Assembly (NCBI RefSeq): GCF_029215955.1
Contig: NZ_JAEMVA010000002.1
Coordinates: 1 to 64,000, forward strand
DNA from: Sulfurimonas sp. SAG-AH-194-I05
GTDB taxonomy: Bacteria > Campylobacterota > Campylobacteria > Campylobacterales > Sulfurimonadaceae
Reading direction: 5' to 3'
Length of the DNA: 64,000 nucleotides
This document shows, piece by piece, positions 43,049-53,659 of the stretch. A program made the translations under genes and the position numbers. How positions within the stretch are numbered: position 1 is the stretch's first letter; the number at the start of each line of letters is the position of its first letter. The notes under the pieces were generated by a model that saw only the letters and a list, made by a program, of their open reading frames with translations, had not been told where the DNA came from and did not search any database.

Positions 43049-43471
43049 TTACAATGGTTTAAAAACAACCATTCCTACAATTACAAGTAAAAGTATTGTT
43101 GGGATTTCATTGTACATTCTAAAAAATTTTCCACTTTTAAGACATTTATCTTCTAAAAACTGAAGTCTAAAATATCCTAGTGAGAAAAAATAAGCGATTA
43201 AAATAAGTACAAATACTATTTTTACATATAACCATCCGTTTCCAGCAAAGCCTATTTGAAAACTCATATAAAGCCCAGTTAAAACTGTTGCCCACATGGC
43301 TGGGACTCCGATATATTTATATATCTTCATCTCCATAACTTTAATGACTTTTATAAAACCTTCATTTTCAATGTTTTCTGCATGGTATACAAAAAGTCTT
43401 GGTAGGTAGAATAAAACTGCGAACCAAGAAATGAGAGAGAGTATATGAAACCAAAGTACCCAGTTATACAT
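43049..43471 (-). CDS. hemJ: Protoporphyrinogen oxidase HemJ
   Basis: 140 residues with four membrane helices. WFHILSLISWFAVLFYLPRLFVYH (read as two parts, residues 7-30) holds the conserved heme-ligand His9 and the YLPRLFVYH signature of HemJ; LYVKIVFVLIL contains the conserved lysine. It oxidises protoporphyrinogen IX in heme synthesis, consistent with hemB at 47973-48944. Confidence 0.88.
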   Translation of the reverse strand: MYNWVLWFHILSLISWFAVLFYLPRLFVYHAENIENEGFIKVIKVMEMKIYKYIGVPAMWATVLTGLYMSFQIGFAGNGWLYVKIVFVLILIAYFFSLGYFRLQFLEDKCLKSGKFFRMYNEIPTILLLVIVGMVVFKPL

Positions 43472-43474
43472 TAG

Positions 43475-43804
43475 TTACGCATCTATAACATCTAAGTCTT
43501 TTACTGATGTAGCATGCTTATCGATAACCTTTGTATGAAGTCTACGAAGTGCTTTACTTGCTCTGTCTATAGCTAAGTCTATAGCTGCATCTAAGTTGTC
43601 ATCACTTTGGTTTATAACCACTGGTTGTGCATGCGCTATATGAATGTCAAATTCTATAGAAACGCCTTTTTTCTCCGCTTTGATTCCAACATTTACTGTT
43701 GTAATATCTAACTGAAATTTTTTAAAAGCTTCAATCGCTGCTTCTATATGCTCTTTTGTGTGTGCATTAAGGTTTACATCTTTTGTTCGAATTTGTACGT
43801 TCAT
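43475..43804 (-). CDS. hpf: Short ribosome hibernation-promoting factor
   Basis: The start at 43804 (MNVQIRTKDV) has AAAGGA upstream and fits the family's length (109 residues); an upstream in-frame start would add 7 residues without support. The single HPF/RaiA domain shows VNLNAHTKEHIEAAIEAF and NLDAAIDLAIDRASKALRR. Short HPF binds the 30S subunit in stationary phase. 3 nt upstream of hemJ. Confidence 0.85.
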   Translation of the reverse strand: MNVQIRTKDVNLNAHTKEHIEAAIEAFKKFQLDITTVNVGIKAEKKGVSIEFDIHIAHAQPVVINQSDDNLDAAIDLAIDRASKALRRLHTKVIDKHATSVKDLDVIDA

Positions 43805-43914
43805 AATATATCCTTTTTTTAACAAGGTTAATGCGCTTGTTATCCCTTAATCATAACAAAATATCGTTTACATTTAGTTATAATTACTAAAAAATATAAC
43901 ATTCAGGACAATAG

Positions 43915-44880
43915 ATGCGACTTTTAACAGGTATTCAACCATCGGGAGAATTACATATAGGAAACTATTTTGGTTCTATCAAACAAATGGTTGAAGCACA
44001 AAAACAAAATGAAACCTTTGCTTTTATAGCAAACTACCATGCAATGAGTAGTGGTAATGGTGGTAAAGAACTCGCTGCTCTTACAATGCAAACTGCAACT
44101 GACTTTTTATCACTCGGCATTAACCCTGAAAAATCCACATTCTGGGTACAGTCTGATGTAAAAGAAGTTTTAGAACTCTACTGGATTCTCTCAGCTTTTA
44201 CACCGATGGGTTTACTTGAACGTGCACATAGCTATAAGGACAAAACAGCAAAAGGAATAACAGCAAACCATGCTCTTTTTTCCTACCCTGTTTTAATGGC
44301 AGCAGATATTTTACTGTTTTCTCCAGACATTATACCTGTTGGAAAAGACCAAATTCAACATGTGGAAATCGCACGAGATATTGCCATAAAGTTTAATAAT
44401 AAATACGGAAATATACTTAAGATACCTACTTTTAAGATTCAAGAAGAAGTAGCAACAGTCCCTGGAACTGATGGACAGAAAATGTCAAAAAGTTATGGAA
44501 ATACAGTAAATATTTTTGGAGAAGAAAAAAAACAACGTAAAACTATTAAAAAAATTGTTACAGAACAAGTCGCTTTAGAAGATCCAAAAGAATTTGCAAA
44601 CTGTAATGTTTACACAATGGCAAAACTCTTTTTAAATGAAAAAGAACTTATAAGCTTACAAAATAGATATAAAGCTGGTGGAGAAGGTCATGGGCACTTT
44701 AAAATCTACCTTGCAGAGGTCATGTGGGAATACTTTGGTGATTATACAAAACAAAGGGAATACTACATGCAAAATCCACAAGAGGTACGAGACATTTTAA
44801 ATGCAGGTGCAAAAAAGGCGAGTGAGATAGCCCAACCTATGATGCAAATCATAAGACAAGCAACTGGAATTAAATATTAG
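43915..44880 (+). CDS. trpS: Tryptophan-tRNA ligase
   Basis: 321 residues. HIGH motif in TGIQPSGELHIGNYFGS, KMSKS in DGQKMSKSYGNT, and AADILLFSPDIIPVGKDQIQH typical of TrpRS. Monocistronic; convergent with argF. Confidence 0.96.
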   Translation: MRLLTGIQPSGELHIGNYFGSIKQMVEAQKQNETFAFIANYHAMSSGNGGKELAALTMQTATDFLSLGINPEKSTFWVQSDVKEVLELYWILSAFTPMGLLERAHSYKDKTAKGITANHALFSYPVLMAADILLFSPDIIPVGKDQIQHVEIARDIAIKFNNKYGNILKIPTFKIQEEVATVPGTDGQKMSKSYGNTVNIFGEEKKQRKTIKKIVTEQVALEDPKEFANCNVYTMAKLFLNEKELISLQNRYKAGGEGHGHFKIYLAEVMWEYFGDYTKQREYYMQNPQEVRDILNAGAKKASEIAQPMMQIIRQATGIKY

Positions 44881-44893
44881 TACAGAATAATGC

Positions 44894-45817
44894 TTACGTT
44901 CTTTGTTTGTCTAACCAAACCATAAGACCCTTTTGTGCATGAAGTCTATTTTCAGCTTCATCAAACACAATGTCAGCATGTGCTTCTAGGAGTGCATCTG
45001 AAACTTCATAACCTCTATATGCTGGTAGGCAGTGTAAAAATCGAGCACCTTTTTTAGCAAGACACATTTTAAGACCATCAACCATATACCCCTGAAATGC
45101 TTTTACTCTTTCTTCTTTTTCATCTTCTTGCCCCATAGATGCCCACGTGTCTGTTGTCACAATTGTAGCATCAAGTAAGGCCTCATCTATAGAGTTTGAA
45201 ACCTTTATACAAGCCCCACTCTCTTTTGCAAGGCTAAGAGCTTCTTCTAAAATTTTCGAGTCTACTTCATAACCAACAGGCGTAGCTATTCGTAACTCAA
45301 AACCCATTTTTGCAGCGAGCATTAGCCATGAGTGTGTCATATTATTTCCATCACCTACATAAGCAACTACTGCATCTTCAGCTATATCGTATTCTAACAT
45401 AGTCATATAATCTGCAAGGAGTTGTATAGGATGGTAAGAGTCTGTTAAACCATTTATAACGGGAACACTCGAGTACTCTGCAAATTCTTCTAGCATTGAA
45501 TGTGCGAATGTTCTAATCATTACCATATCGCACATGCTGCTTATAACTCTTGCGGTATCTTTTACAGGCTCACCTCGACCTAAGTGAATATCACGGTTTG
45601 AGAGAAAAAGTGCATGACCACCAAGCTGAAACATTCCTGCTTCAAAACTCACACGCGTACGTGTTGAGCTTTTTTCAAAAATCATCCCAAGCGTTTGCAT
45701 ATCGAGCTCTTTTTTATATACTTTATCTTTTAAATTCTTTTTTATTTCAAGACCGATACTAATAATCTCTAGTATCTCTTCTTTCGTAAAATCTTTTAAT
45801 GTTAAAAAATGTCTCAT
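44894..45817 (-). CDS. argF: Ornithine carbamoyltransferase
   Basis: 307 residues. Carbamoyl-phosphate loop [14 protein letters not shown], ornithine-side motif [10 protein letters not shown], and [14 protein letters not shown]. It makes citrulline in arginine biosynthesis. Monocistronic on the minus strand. Confidence 0.95.
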   Translation of the reverse strand: MRHFLTLKDFTKEEILEIISIGLEIKKNLKDKVYKKELDMQTLGMIFEKSSTRTRVSFEAGMFQLGGHALFLSNRDIHLGRGEPVKDTARVISSMCDMVMIRTFAHSMLEEFAEYSSVPVINGLTDSYHPIQLLADYMTMLEYDIAEDAVVAYVGDGNNMTHSWLMLAAKMGFELRIATPVGYEVDSKILEEALSLAKESGACIKVSNSIDEALLDATIVTTDTWASMGQEDEKEERVKAFQGYMVDGLKMCLAKKGARFLHCLPAYRGYEVSDALLEAHADIVFDEAENRLHAQKGLMVWLDKQRT

Positions 45818-45880
45818 CTGTTTGCCTAGTTTTTAAGTAAGTACAAATTGTACTCTTTTTAAACTTAAATTAAAAAAATT

Positions 45881-47926
45881 CTATGTACGAAATGTTGCTA
45901 ATTTCGAGTTAAGCTCTTCTGTCATTGTATTAAGATGTTCTGATGCATAAACAATCTCTTCTACACTTCGTGCATTCGTAGATGAAAGCGTATTAATATC
46001 TTCTATTTTGTGAACAATTTGGTCTATATCTTGTCCTGTTTTTTCAAAGTCGTTCACTGTCTTATCCGTTACAACAACCACGTTATTAACAATACTCACT
46101 GTAGTATTTATTTTTGCTTCAACCTCTTGCGCGATACCTGCTAAGTTTTGAATCTCTTGTGAGTTTATACTCATCTGTGTTGAGGCATCACCAATAGACT
46201 GAACAACTACACTTATAGTTGCATTAATCTCTGAGAGTGTTTTTTGTGTTCTCTCTGCAAGTTTTCGTACCTCATCAGCAACAACAGCAAAACCACGACC
46301 ATGCTCACCCGCACGTGCTGCTTCTATAGCTGCGTTTAATGCAAGTAAGTTTGTTTGATCTGCAATGTCTGAAATTACAGTTAAAACTGTTTTCACTTCA
46401 TTTGCTTCACGTGACAATGTTTCCATGTTTTGCGCAAGTTCTTCTTCTTTTTGCGCAGTAGCTTCTACATTGTTTGTGAGAGTAATAATTTCATCTCTTG
46501 CTATTTCTAAATTTTCATTTGCTAAAAGAATCTCTTTTTTACTTTCTTGTGCATCTGTTATAGAAGCAGTAATTTCATTTTGCATGAGTCGTGCTTGGCT
46601 TGTTGTATTTTCTACAATACTTACAGAATTTTCAACATTTTGTCCAACTCCAACTGCCGTTGCAGACAATTCTTGTGCTATAGTTGCATTCTCAACCGAA
46701 GAATCCTTAGATGTGCTTACTAGTTCTTGGAGCGAATGAAGAAGTGCGTTAAAACTTATAGCCATTTCAGCTATCTCTTTTGGTGCATTTGTATCTATTT
46801 TTTGTGTTAAGTCATAGTTTTTAGATATATCAACAAGCTTATGTTTAAACATATTTAATGGTTTTATTATACTCGAAGAAACAATGATAAACGCTACAAA
46901 TAAAACCACCACGAGGATAAGAAAAGAGTCTAAAAGTAAAGCATTTCTAATCTCATTTGAAGCTATATTTACCTCAGCCTCATCAATTTCTGAAAGTAAA
47001 GCCCAGTGCAAGTCTTCGCCAACCTTTAATGGTGTGTATGAAGATAAAACAGGGTTTCCATTATAGTCTATAATAAGACGAGATTCTGTTTTACCTGCTA
47101 AAGCATTTTTCGTAGCCTCAGTGTCACATGTACCAGTTGAAGGGTTTTTATACGATGCTTTTACTGAATAATTTTCAGGACTTAAATAGCTATCTGTTCG
47201 CATAAGATTATCTTGACCAACTAAATATGCTTCTTGCGTATCGCCATACCCTTCTCGAAACTGCGCTATATTATTTATCATAGCTTCTGAAACTTGAAAA
47301 ACAACAACTGCTTTTAAGGCACCATCTTTATACATTGGAGTACCCAAAAACATGCTTGGATTGTTGTTCGATGGAGCATAAGGTTTCATATCTGTAAATA
47401 CAGGTCGCTTAAGCTCTTTTACTTTTCTCCAGACATCCGCAAGACCTGAATCTTTCAAAGGACCAGAACTCAAATTTTCGCCATAATCAGACTCTTTTGC
47501 TTGCGTATACATAACATGACCATGTGCTGCACAAATAATAAAAATATCGTAATACCCATACTCTTTTGCGTATGCTTGAAAAAATGCCTCATGCTCAGCT
47601 TTTTTTTCTTTTGCCATGACATCTTCTACAGGGTACTTTTCATGTGGTTTTACACCTAATGCATTATGAACGAAGACAAGATCATCATATAATTCTTTAA
47701 CATTTTTACTCTCAGCCATTACTTTAATGTCTGAAATACTATCATTAAAGAATTGCTTTATTTGATGTTCTTTAGAATCTCTTGCAGCTTCAAGTTTTTT
47801 ATAACTCTGCTCCATTAAAGCATCACTACTTTTAGAGAGTGACACATAAGTTAAAATTCCAGAAAGAAGAAAAAGAGACGTAAAAACAAGTGCTAAAACT
47901 TGTACCTTTATAGATATATTTTTCAT
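45881..47926 (-). CDS. Methyl-accepting chemotaxis protein with Cache sensor
   Basis: 681 residues: first helix (10-28), periplasmic dCache-like domain (about 35-325; [19 protein letters not shown]), second helix (about 335-356), HAMP, then the signalling domain with the hairpin tip [20 protein letters not shown] and [14 protein letters not shown]. No C-terminal pentapeptide NWETF. The ligand is unknown. The sensor resembles the Cache part of the GGDEF-EAL protein at 23735-26779 (both have RTDS followed by SYK), so similar ligands are possible. Confidence 0.93.
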   Translation of the reverse strand: MKNISIKVQVLALVFTSLFLLSGILTYVSLSKSSDALMEQSYKKLEAARDSKEHQIKQFFNDSISDIKVMAESKNVKELYDDLVFVHNALGVKPHEKYPVEDVMAKEKKAEHEAFFQAYAKEYGYYDIFIICAAHGHVMYTQAKESDYGENLSSGPLKDSGLADVWRKVKELKRPVFTDMKPYAPSNNNPSMFLGTPMYKDGALKAVVVFQVSEAMINNIAQFREGYGDTQEAYLVGQDNLMRTDSYLSPENYSVKASYKNPSTGTCDTEATKNALAGKTESRLIIDYNGNPVLSSYTPLKVGEDLHWALLSEIDEAEVNIASNEIRNALLLDSFLILVVVLFVAFIIVSSSIIKPLNMFKHKLVDISKNYDLTQKIDTNAPKEIAEMAISFNALLHSLQELVSTSKDSSVENATIAQELSATAVGVGQNVENSVSIVENTTSQARLMQNEITASITDAQESKKEILLANENLEIARDEIITLTNNVEATAQKEEELAQNMETLSREANEVKTVLTVISDIADQTNLLALNAAIEAARAGEHGRGFAVVADEVRKLAERTQKTLSEINATISVVVQSIGDASTQMSINSQEIQNLAGIAQEVEAKINTTVSIVNNVVVVTDKTVNDFEKTGQDIDQIVHKIEDINTLSSTNARSVEEIVYASEHLNTMTEELNSKLATFRT

Positions 47927-47972
47927 ATCAACCTCGTATATAGTATTTAAGATTTATTGTAGCTAAGAAAAA

Positions 47973-48944
47973 CTATTTTTGCAACAATTTTGCTACTTCT
48001 TTTGCATGATAAGAAATAATTATGTCAGCACCAGCACGTTTAAAAGCGACCATGGTCTCCATCATAACTCTGTCATAATCGATTAAGTTATTCCTACCTG
48101 CTAGTTTTAGCATTGCATACTCGCCACTTACATTATAGACAGCCATAGGAAGCGTAGTTGCATCTTTAATTTCTCTTACTATATCTAAGTAAGCAAGAGC
48201 TGGTTTAACCATTAAAATATCTGCACCCTGTGCCTCATCTGAAAGAGACTCCGAAATAGCCTCACGACGATTTGCAGGATCCATTTGGTATGAGGTTCTG
48301 TCTCCAAAACTAGGAGTTGACTCAGCCACATCCCGAAATGGTCCATAATATCCTGAAGAAAATTTTGTAGAATATGCCATAATAGGTACATTTTCAAACC
48401 CTTCTGCATCAAGTGCTTCACGCAGAGTTTCTATAATTCCATCCATCATTCCAGAAGGAGCTATCATGTCAGCCCCTGCTTTTGCATGAACAATGGCTTG
48501 TTGCGCCGAAATTTTCAGTGTTGCGTCATTATGAACTGTTTCATTTTCTTCATCTATTATCCCACAGTGTCCATGGTCTGTATACTCACAAAAACAAAGG
48601 TCAGTTACTATAAACATATCAGGATGATGCTTTTTTATTTCTCTAATTGATGCTGCGATAATTCCATGCTCACACAAAGAGTCTGAACCAATAGAATCCT
48701 TAACATCAGGAATTCCAAAAAGAAGAATCGAATATATTCCAAGTTCTTTTAAAATAACACATTCTTTTAAAATTTCATCTATACTCATCTGAAACACACC
48801 TGGCATTGAAGACACTTCTGTTTTAATTTCTACCCCAGGACGGATAAATAACGGATAAATAAAATCTTCCACATGCACATGTGTTTCACGTACTAACGAC
48901 CTTAGATGCTTATTTAAACGAGTTCTACGAAATCTTTGAAACAT
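47973..48944 (-). CDS. hemB: Porphobilinogen synthase
   Basis: 323 residues. Zinc-site cysteines in [14 protein letters not shown], Schiff-base lysines in [17 protein letters not shown] and [14 protein letters not shown]. It condenses two 5-aminolevulinate molecules in heme synthesis. The zinc-type cysteine triad is present. Divergent from ribA. Confidence 0.96.
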   Translation of the reverse strand: MFQRFRRTRLNKHLRSLVRETHVHVEDFIYPLFIRPGVEIKTEVSSMPGVFQMSIDEILKECVILKELGIYSILLFGIPDVKDSIGSDSLCEHGIIAASIREIKKHHPDMFIVTDLCFCEYTDHGHCGIIDEENETVHNDATLKISAQQAIVHAKAGADMIAPSGMMDGIIETLREALDAEGFENVPIMAYSTKFSSGYYGPFRDVAESTPSFGDRTSYQMDPANRREAISESLSDEAQGADILMVKPALAYLDIVREIKDATTLPMAVYNVSGEYAMLKLAGRNNLIDYDRVMMETMVAFKRAGADIIISYHAKEVAKLLQK

Positions 48945-49012
48945 TATAAACCTTTTTTTGCAATAACTTTGCTATAATCTTGCCAATATTTTACCACTTT
49001 AAAGATTAATTA

Positions 49013-49588
49013 ATGAACATAGAAATATCTAACATTGCAAACTTACCATCACGCTTTGGTACTTTTAAAGTAAAAGCCTTTAAGGAGCCTTGTGCAGACG
49101 GTTGTAAAGAGCACCTTGTCATTTACAAAGAAAACTTACAAGACGTACCTACTGTAAGGATTCACTCAGAATGTTTAACCGGTGATGCTATTGGTAGTTT
49201 AAAATGTGATTGTCGTGACCAATTAGAATACGCACTAGAATTCATTGAAAGAACAAATGGTATGGTTATTTACCTCAGACAAGAGGGTCGTAACATTGGT
49301 CTTTTAAATAAAATAAATGCCTATGCACTACAAGACAATGGACTCAACACAATCGAAGCGAATCACCAACTTGGATTTGAAGCAGATGAAAGAACGTATG
49401 AGATTGTTCCTTATATACTCAACCACTTTAAAATAGAAAAAATAAAACTTCTTACAAATAACCCACACAAAATAAATTCACTCGCAGGTATAGAAGTAGT
49501 AGAACGTGTTCCAATTATAATGGATTCTAATGAGCACAACTCAGATTATTTAGATGTAAAAAAAGATGATATGGGACATCTTTTATAA
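49013..49588 (+). CDS. ribA: GTP cyclohydrolase II
   Basis: 191 residues, stand-alone ribA without a fused DHBP synthase domain. Zinc cysteines in ECLTGDAIGSLKCDCRDQL, catalytic Arg/Tyr region YLRQEGRNIGL. First committed step of riboflavin synthesis. Followed 3 nt later by rsmG. Confidence 0.95.
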   Translation: MNIEISNIANLPSRFGTFKVKAFKEPCADGCKEHLVIYKENLQDVPTVRIHSECLTGDAIGSLKCDCRDQLEYALEFIERTNGMVIYLRQEGRNIGLLNKINAYALQDNGLNTIEANHQLGFEADERTYEIVPYILNHFKIEKIKLLTNNPHKINSLAGIEVVERVPIIMDSNEHNSDYLDVKKDDMGHLL

Positions 49589-49591
49589 GCT

Positions 49592-50179
49592 ATGACTATG
49601 GACTTAAAAGCGACACTTATTGCACAAAATATAAAATTACCTGAAAATTTTTTTCATAATATCCAAAAGTATAAAGAGCACCTTTTTAAATGGAATAAAG
49701 TTCATAATCTTACCGGTGCCAAAGATGAGAACACTGTAAATGAGTTTATTTATGATGCAGTTTTTCCTGTAAGTTTTTTAAAACCATATAAAAATCTGTT
49801 AGATATTGGTACAGGTGCTGGTTTTCCAGGCATGATTCTAGCCTTAGCACTTCCAGACACGCAGGTAACACTTGTAGAACCTCTCAAAAAACGTGCTAGT
49901 TTTTTACAGTTTATTAAAGCTGATTTAGGACTTAACAATGTACGTGTAGTGAAAAAAAGAGTTGAAGAGATGGATGCCGAGCATTTTGAGTTAATTACTT
50001 CGCGTGCAGTTACAGACACTAAAATGTTACTTCAACTTAGCAAAAATTTTCGTGATTCTCGTTCAACACTTCTGTTTTACAAGGGCGAAAGAGTTTTTGA
50101 AGAGGTAGATCAAAATATGCCTCATAAAATAATTCAAACAAATAACAGGCACTACTTACTTCTAGGAGAAAACTTATGA
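49592..50179 (+). CDS. rsmG: 16S rRNA m7G527 methyltransferase
   Basis: 195 residues. SAM-binding motif [21 protein letters not shown]-terminal [10 protein letters not shown] and SRAVTD are characteristic of RsmG/GidB. Starts at the first or second Met (two codons apart). Overlaps the next gene by 4 nt. Confidence 0.93.
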   Translation: MTMDLKATLIAQNIKLPENFFHNIQKYKEHLFKWNKVHNLTGAKDENTVNEFIYDAVFPVSFLKPYKNLLDIGTGAGFPGMILALALPDTQVTLVEPLKKRASFLQFIKADLGLNNVRVVKKRVEEMDAEHFELITSRAVTDTKMLLQLSKNFRDSRSTLLFYKGERVFEEVDQNMPHKIIQTNNRHYLLLGENL

Positions 50180-50400
50180 TTTTAAAAATCTTACTTGTTC
50201 TTGGCGTGATTGGAATTGTATACTTTCTTTTTATAAAAAAGAAACCTTCCATCAAGAAAAACAAAACAAAAAAAGAAGTACAAGAAGATGCGAGTGACCT
50301 TGTAGCATGTACTACATGTGGAACATACAGTGAACTTAATGAAACACTTATTAGTGCAAACAAGTACTATTGTAGTGATGCATGCATGGAAAAAGCCTAA
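50176..50400 (+). CDS. PP0621-family small zinc-ribbon-like protein
   Basis: 74 residues with one N-terminal membrane helix ([17 protein letters not shown]), a basic linker and a C-terminal four-cysteine knuckle: [11 protein letters not shown] and [10 protein letters not shown]. The pattern matches the PP0621 family of unknown role. Coupled to rsmG by a 4-nt overlap and to the next gene by TAATG. Confidence 0.7.
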   Translation: MILKILLVLGVIGIVYFLFIKKKPSIKKNKTKKEVQEDASDLVACTTCGTYSELNETLISANKYYCSDACMEKA

Positions 50401-50792
50401 TGCTGATTTTTGGACATAGATTTATACCGAGTCGTTCTTTTTACCATGTCTTAGACATAGACAGTATTTCAAACACACCCCCATCAAGTACAATATGTGT
50501 TCAATTTAGCGAAGAAAATCTAGACATTATAAACCATGCCTCGCTCAACAATATTTCTATTTCCATATCTGTTAATTCAATTTTAGAACTTATATATTCA
50601 GCTAGTCTAGGTGCTTCATTTATTATAGTTGAAAGAAACTTAGCGCTTGATGCTCAAAAAATTGCAACTGAATACCTTTATGATTCAAAAATTCTCGTGC
50701 ATATAAATGATGAAAATGAAATTGAAGAGTTAGCCCTTCATGGTATGGATGGGGTTATACTCCCAAGCGCAATAATTAAAATCAACTCTTAA
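50400..50792 (+). CDS. Conserved hypothetical protein downstream of rsmG
   Basis: 130 residues from an ATG overlapping the previous stop (TAATG). The start [17 protein letters not shown] is followed by alternating short beta and alpha segments, ending GMDGVILPSAIIKI; a small Rossmann-like cytosolic protein is plausible. Not recognised. Its stop overlaps the 3' end of the convergent alr gene by 11 nt. Confidence 0.65.
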   Translation: MLIFGHRFIPSRSFYHVLDIDSISNTPPSSTICVQFSEENLDIINHASLNNISISISVNSILELIYSASLGASFIIVERNLALDAQKIATEYLYDSKILVHINDENEIEELALHGMDGVILPSAIIKINS

Positions 50793-51789
50793 TTTTTCGC
50801 TTTAAGAGAGGATGCAAAGAGGTAAGTACTTCATAGCTTATTGTTTGTGCAGATTGAGCCATTTGGTTTGCATCATTAAAAATTAAAAGTTCTTCATCAT
50901 TACATAAAAAAGAGCAGTTATCCATAGATATTCTACCAACTAACTCCTTAGCATGTGGAGTTCTATAGTTGTTTGAGCAAATACGAAAAAAACCATCACC
51001 ATACCCTAAGTCATAATTAGAAATAATACTCTCTTCTCTCGTCGTATACTTTGCTCCATAACCTACACAAGACCCTTCTAATAACGTTCGTGATGAAATT
51101 TTTTGTGCATATAAACTTAAGACGGGTTTTAAATCTATTTTTGCAAAAGCTTCATCTCTTTGGAGGCAACCATAAGCAGCAATTCCAACTCTAGCCATAT
51201 CTTCACTAAAATCCACATACCGAAAAAGTGATGCTGAATTTGCGGAATGGAATTTTACATTTTTATAGCCTAAAGAAATAACGTGTGCTTTAACTTTTGC
51301 AAAAAGAGCATTTTGCCAAAACCATTCACTTGTAAGTTCATCTGCACTTCTATGATGTGTAAAAACTTCTTCTAGGTTTAAACCTTGTTTTTTTATTTTT
51401 TCTAAGGCAGTTTCAAGTGCATCAATTGCTATACCGTTTCTATGCATTCCAGTATCTACTTTTAGGGCAACCTTTGTAGCATGTGGAAACGCTTCAATTG
51501 CATTTATATCGTTAATCGTATAGCGTATTTTTTCACTCTTAGCATGTGGTATTTCTGCTAAAACTAAAATATACTCAAAATAATCTTCTATTTTTTTTGC
51601 TTCATAGTGCGATTTTACTACTGCTCTTTTTATACCATACTCTTGTGCCATAGTTGCTACTTCAAGGAGTCCGTGACCATAAGCATTGTCTTTTAAAACA
51701 AGTGCTATCTTGTCTTTACTTTTGGTTTTATTTGCGATAACATCAAGATTATGAAAAAAGTTATTTTTATTAAGAGTAATATAAGCCAT
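50782..51789 (-). CDS. alr: Alanine racemase
   Basis: 335 residues, slightly short for the family. The PLP lysine is in IALVLKDNAYGHGLLE; other conserved stretches are LKVDTGMHRNGI, VGIAAYG and SCVGYGAKYT, and VGRISMDNC near the C-terminus. Supplies D-alanine for peptidoglycan. Divergent from the agmatine deiminase gene. Confidence 0.92.
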   Translation of the reverse strand: MAYITLNKNNFFHNLDVIANKTKSKDKIALVLKDNAYGHGLLEVATMAQEYGIKRAVVKSHYEAKKIEDYFEYILVLAEIPHAKSEKIRYTINDINAIEAFPHATKVALKVDTGMHRNGIAIDALETALEKIKKQGLNLEEVFTHHRSADELTSEWFWQNALFAKVKAHVISLGYKNVKFHSANSASLFRYVDFSEDMARVGIAAYGCLQRDEAFAKIDLKPVLSLYAQKISSRTLLEGSCVGYGAKYTTREESIISNYDLGYGDGFFRICSNNYRTPHAKELVGRISMDNCSFLCNDEELLIFNDANQMAQSAQTISYEVLTSLHPLLKRKIKS

Positions 51790-51806
51790 GAAGGAATTAT
51801 AGCAAA

Positions 51807-52805
51807 ATGAAGAGAATGATTGCAGAGTTTGAGAAGCAGAGTTTTACACAGGTACTATTTCCACATGTCAAGACCGATTGGGCAGAGTATTTGCAAGAAG
51901 CAGAGGCTACATTTGTACAAATCATTCAAGCGATTCAAACGTACCAAAAATGTTTTGTTATTTGTGCTGATATCACCTATGTAAAGTCAAAATTTCAAGA
52001 CCATACAAACCTTTATTTTGCCGATTATGAAACTGACGATACTTGGGCGAGAGATATTTCTTGTCTCAGTGTTGAAGATGATGCTGAAGTGAAACTCCTA
52101 GACTTTACTTTTAACGCATGGGGCAATAAGTTTGAATGGGGCAAAGATAATGCCATGAGTGTAGCAATGCAAAATATTTACTTAAGCGATATTGAGACTA
52201 TTCCTTTTGTTCTTGAGGGTGGTGCTGTTGAGAGTAATGGATCGGGAATTCTTTTAACAACTTCCACATGTATGCTCAACAAAAATAGAAATCCGCAGCT
52301 TACTTCTATAGAAATAACAAAAAAATTAAATGAAACACTTGGATGCACAACTGTTCTTTACCTTGAGCATGGTTATTTAGCAGGTGATGACACGGACGCA
52401 CATATAGATACTTTAGCAAGGTTTATTGACGCAAAAACAATTATGTACGTGGCATGTGAGAATGAAGAAGATGAACATTATAAAGAGCTCCTCGCCATGA
52501 AAAAAGAGCTCCAAACTATGGCAAAAGAGCATGACCTAAACCTTATTCCCCTTCCCTTTCCACATGCTATATATGAAAACAAAGAACGATTACCAGCTAC
52601 CTACGCTAACTTTTTGTTTGTAAATGGAGCTGTGTTAGTTCCTACGTATAACGTGCCTGAAGATAAACTAGCCATAGACATATTTATAAATACCTTTACC
52701 TCTTTAGACATACTACCCATAAACTGTACCACACTCATAAAACAACACGGTTCACTCCACTGCGTCACCATGAACTTCGCGAGTGGTGTTACTCTCCTCA
52801 TTTAA
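51807..52805 (+). CDS. Agmatine deiminase / peptidylarginine-deiminase-family protein
   Basis: 332 residues. The guanidine-binding and catalytic segments are DDTWARDISCL, FVLEGGAVESNG, GYLAGDDTDAHIDTLARF and the terminal Cys in GSLHCVTMNFASG. Converts agmatine to N-carbamoylputrescine in a polyamine route. Monocistronic; starts 17 nt after the divergent alr start. Confidence 0.88.
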   Translation: MKRMIAEFEKQSFTQVLFPHVKTDWAEYLQEAEATFVQIIQAIQTYQKCFVICADITYVKSKFQDHTNLYFADYETDDTWARDISCLSVEDDAEVKLLDFTFNAWGNKFEWGKDNAMSVAMQNIYLSDIETIPFVLEGGAVESNGSGILLTTSTCMLNKNRNPQLTSIEITKKLNETLGCTTVLYLEHGYLAGDDTDAHIDTLARFIDAKTIMYVACENEEDEHYKELLAMKKELQTMAKEHDLNLIPLPFPHAIYENKERLPATYANFLFVNGAVLVPTYNVPEDKLAIDIFINTFTSLDILPINCTTLIKQHGSLHCVTMNFASGVTLLI

Positions 52806-52895
52806 AATAGCACTCCCACTCATGATTAAATACGTAGCTAAACCAAAACCTAAGGCGATTAAAACTGTTTTTTTTATTTTTTCAAATGTTGTCAT
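52752..52895 (-). CDS. Possible 47-residue membrane microprotein antisense to the deiminase end
   Basis: ATG at 52893-52895 opens MTTFEKIKKTVLIALGFGLA, a basic start and single hydrophobic helix with an acidic tail. The last 18 codons run antisense over the end of the agmatine deiminase gene. The initiation region has only a weak GAG. It resembles the architecture of the cassette microproteins but not their sequence. Could be spurious. Confidence 0.35.
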   Translation of the reverse strand: MTTFEKIKKTVLIALGFGLATYLIMSGSAILNEESNTTREVHGDAVE

Positions 52896-53008
52896 ACTCA
52901 GAATAGTAACGAAAAACGACAAATAAAGCTACGAGTTGTAAAGAATAATTAGCTTTTAAGTTAAATTGGATTATTATTAAAATAGTTTATATTATAAAGG
53001 AGTAGAAA

Positions 53009-53299
53009 ATGATAAAAAATATTTTATTATCATCGTTAATGATTTTAGGTTTCACTAGCTCAGCAATAGCAGGAGTTGGAGATAAAACAATAGTAAAAAA
53101 TGTTCAAATTAACACTAATGTTCGATCTAATGGAAAAATAAATGTAGGGAATAATGCTAAGTTACAACTTGGTGCTATTAAAATCGGTGCTGGTTCTACT
53201 GTTGAGGGTGGTTCTATAAATTCTATGGTAGATACGAATGAAATCAAGTTAGGCAATGGTGCAAGCGCAGATATTGGCGGCGTTGATATTGGTCACTAA
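53009..53299 (+). CDS. Secreted 96-residue solenoid-repeat protein, copy 1
   Basis: A signal peptide (residues 1-21, ending SSAIAG) leaves a mature chain of about 75 residues. That chain is a run of short Val/Ile/Asn/Gly strands: KNVQINTNVRSNGKINVG, AKLQLGAIKIGAGSTVEGG, and the terminal ASADIGGVDIGH. No cysteines or charged catalytic residues are present. The pattern of alternating hydrophobic residues and small turns suggests a beta-solenoid or amyloid-prone subunit. AAAGGAG precedes the ATG. First gene of a ~9-kb co-directional operon with a CsgG-like exporter. Not recognised as a named family; subunit role is inference. Confidence 0.75.
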   Translation: MIKNILLSSLMILGFTSSAIAGVGDKTIVKNVQINTNVRSNGKINVGNNAKLQLGAIKIGAGSTVEGGSINSMVDTNEIKLGNGASADIGGVDIGH

Positions 53300-53336
53300 A
53301 AAAATTCGTAAAAATAAATTTTTATAAGGAAGTACA

Positions 53337-53627
53337 ATGATAAAAAATATTTTATTATCATCATTATTGGTTTTAGGTTTCACTAGCTCAGCAATAGCAG
53401 GAGTTGGAGATAAAACAATAGTAAAAAATGTTCAAATCAATACTGATGTTAGAGCTAATGGAAAAATAGATGTAGGGAATAATGCTAAGTTACAACTTGG
53501 TGCTATTAAAATTGGTGCTGGTTCTACTGTTGAGGGTGGTTCTATAAATTCTATGGTAGATACGCGTGAAATTAAGTTAGGCAATGGTGCAAGTGCAGAT
53601 ATCGGTGGCGTTGATATCGGTCACTAA
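53337..53627 (+). CDS. Secreted 96-residue solenoid-repeat protein, copy 2
   Basis: Almost identical to copy 1, with about 7 amino-acid changes (for example NTNVRSN to NTDVRAN, DTNEI to DTREI). Same signal peptide and same C-terminus IGGVDIGH. Own ribosome binding site (AAGGA). The pair resembles the duplicated subunit genes of curli (CsgA/CsgB) in arrangement, not in sequence. Followed by a strong hairpin at 53634-53659. Confidence 0.75.
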   Translation: MIKNILLSSLLVLGFTSSAIAGVGDKTIVKNVQINTDVRANGKIDVGNNAKLQLGAIKIGAGSTVEGGSINSMVDTREIKLGNGASADIGGVDIGH

Positions 53628-53633
53628 GCTCTC

Positions 53634-53659
53634 ATGCAAAAGGAAAAATCCTTTTGCAT
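53634..53659 (+). terminator. Strong hairpin after the subunit genes (attenuator)
   Basis: ATGCAAAAGGA (53634-53644) pairs perfectly over 11 bp with TCCTTTTGCAT (53649-53659). There is no long U-run, so it may be a partial terminator or an mRNA-stabilising 3' structure that raises expression of the two small proteins over the downstream genes. A second, imperfect repeat follows at about 53674-53707. Confidence 0.55.

Noticed and set aside
53009-53627. Duplicated 96-residue genes as curli CsgA/CsgB
   Set aside because: The S-x5-Q-x-G-x4-N-x5-Q repeat of curlins is absent; only the arrangement is similar.
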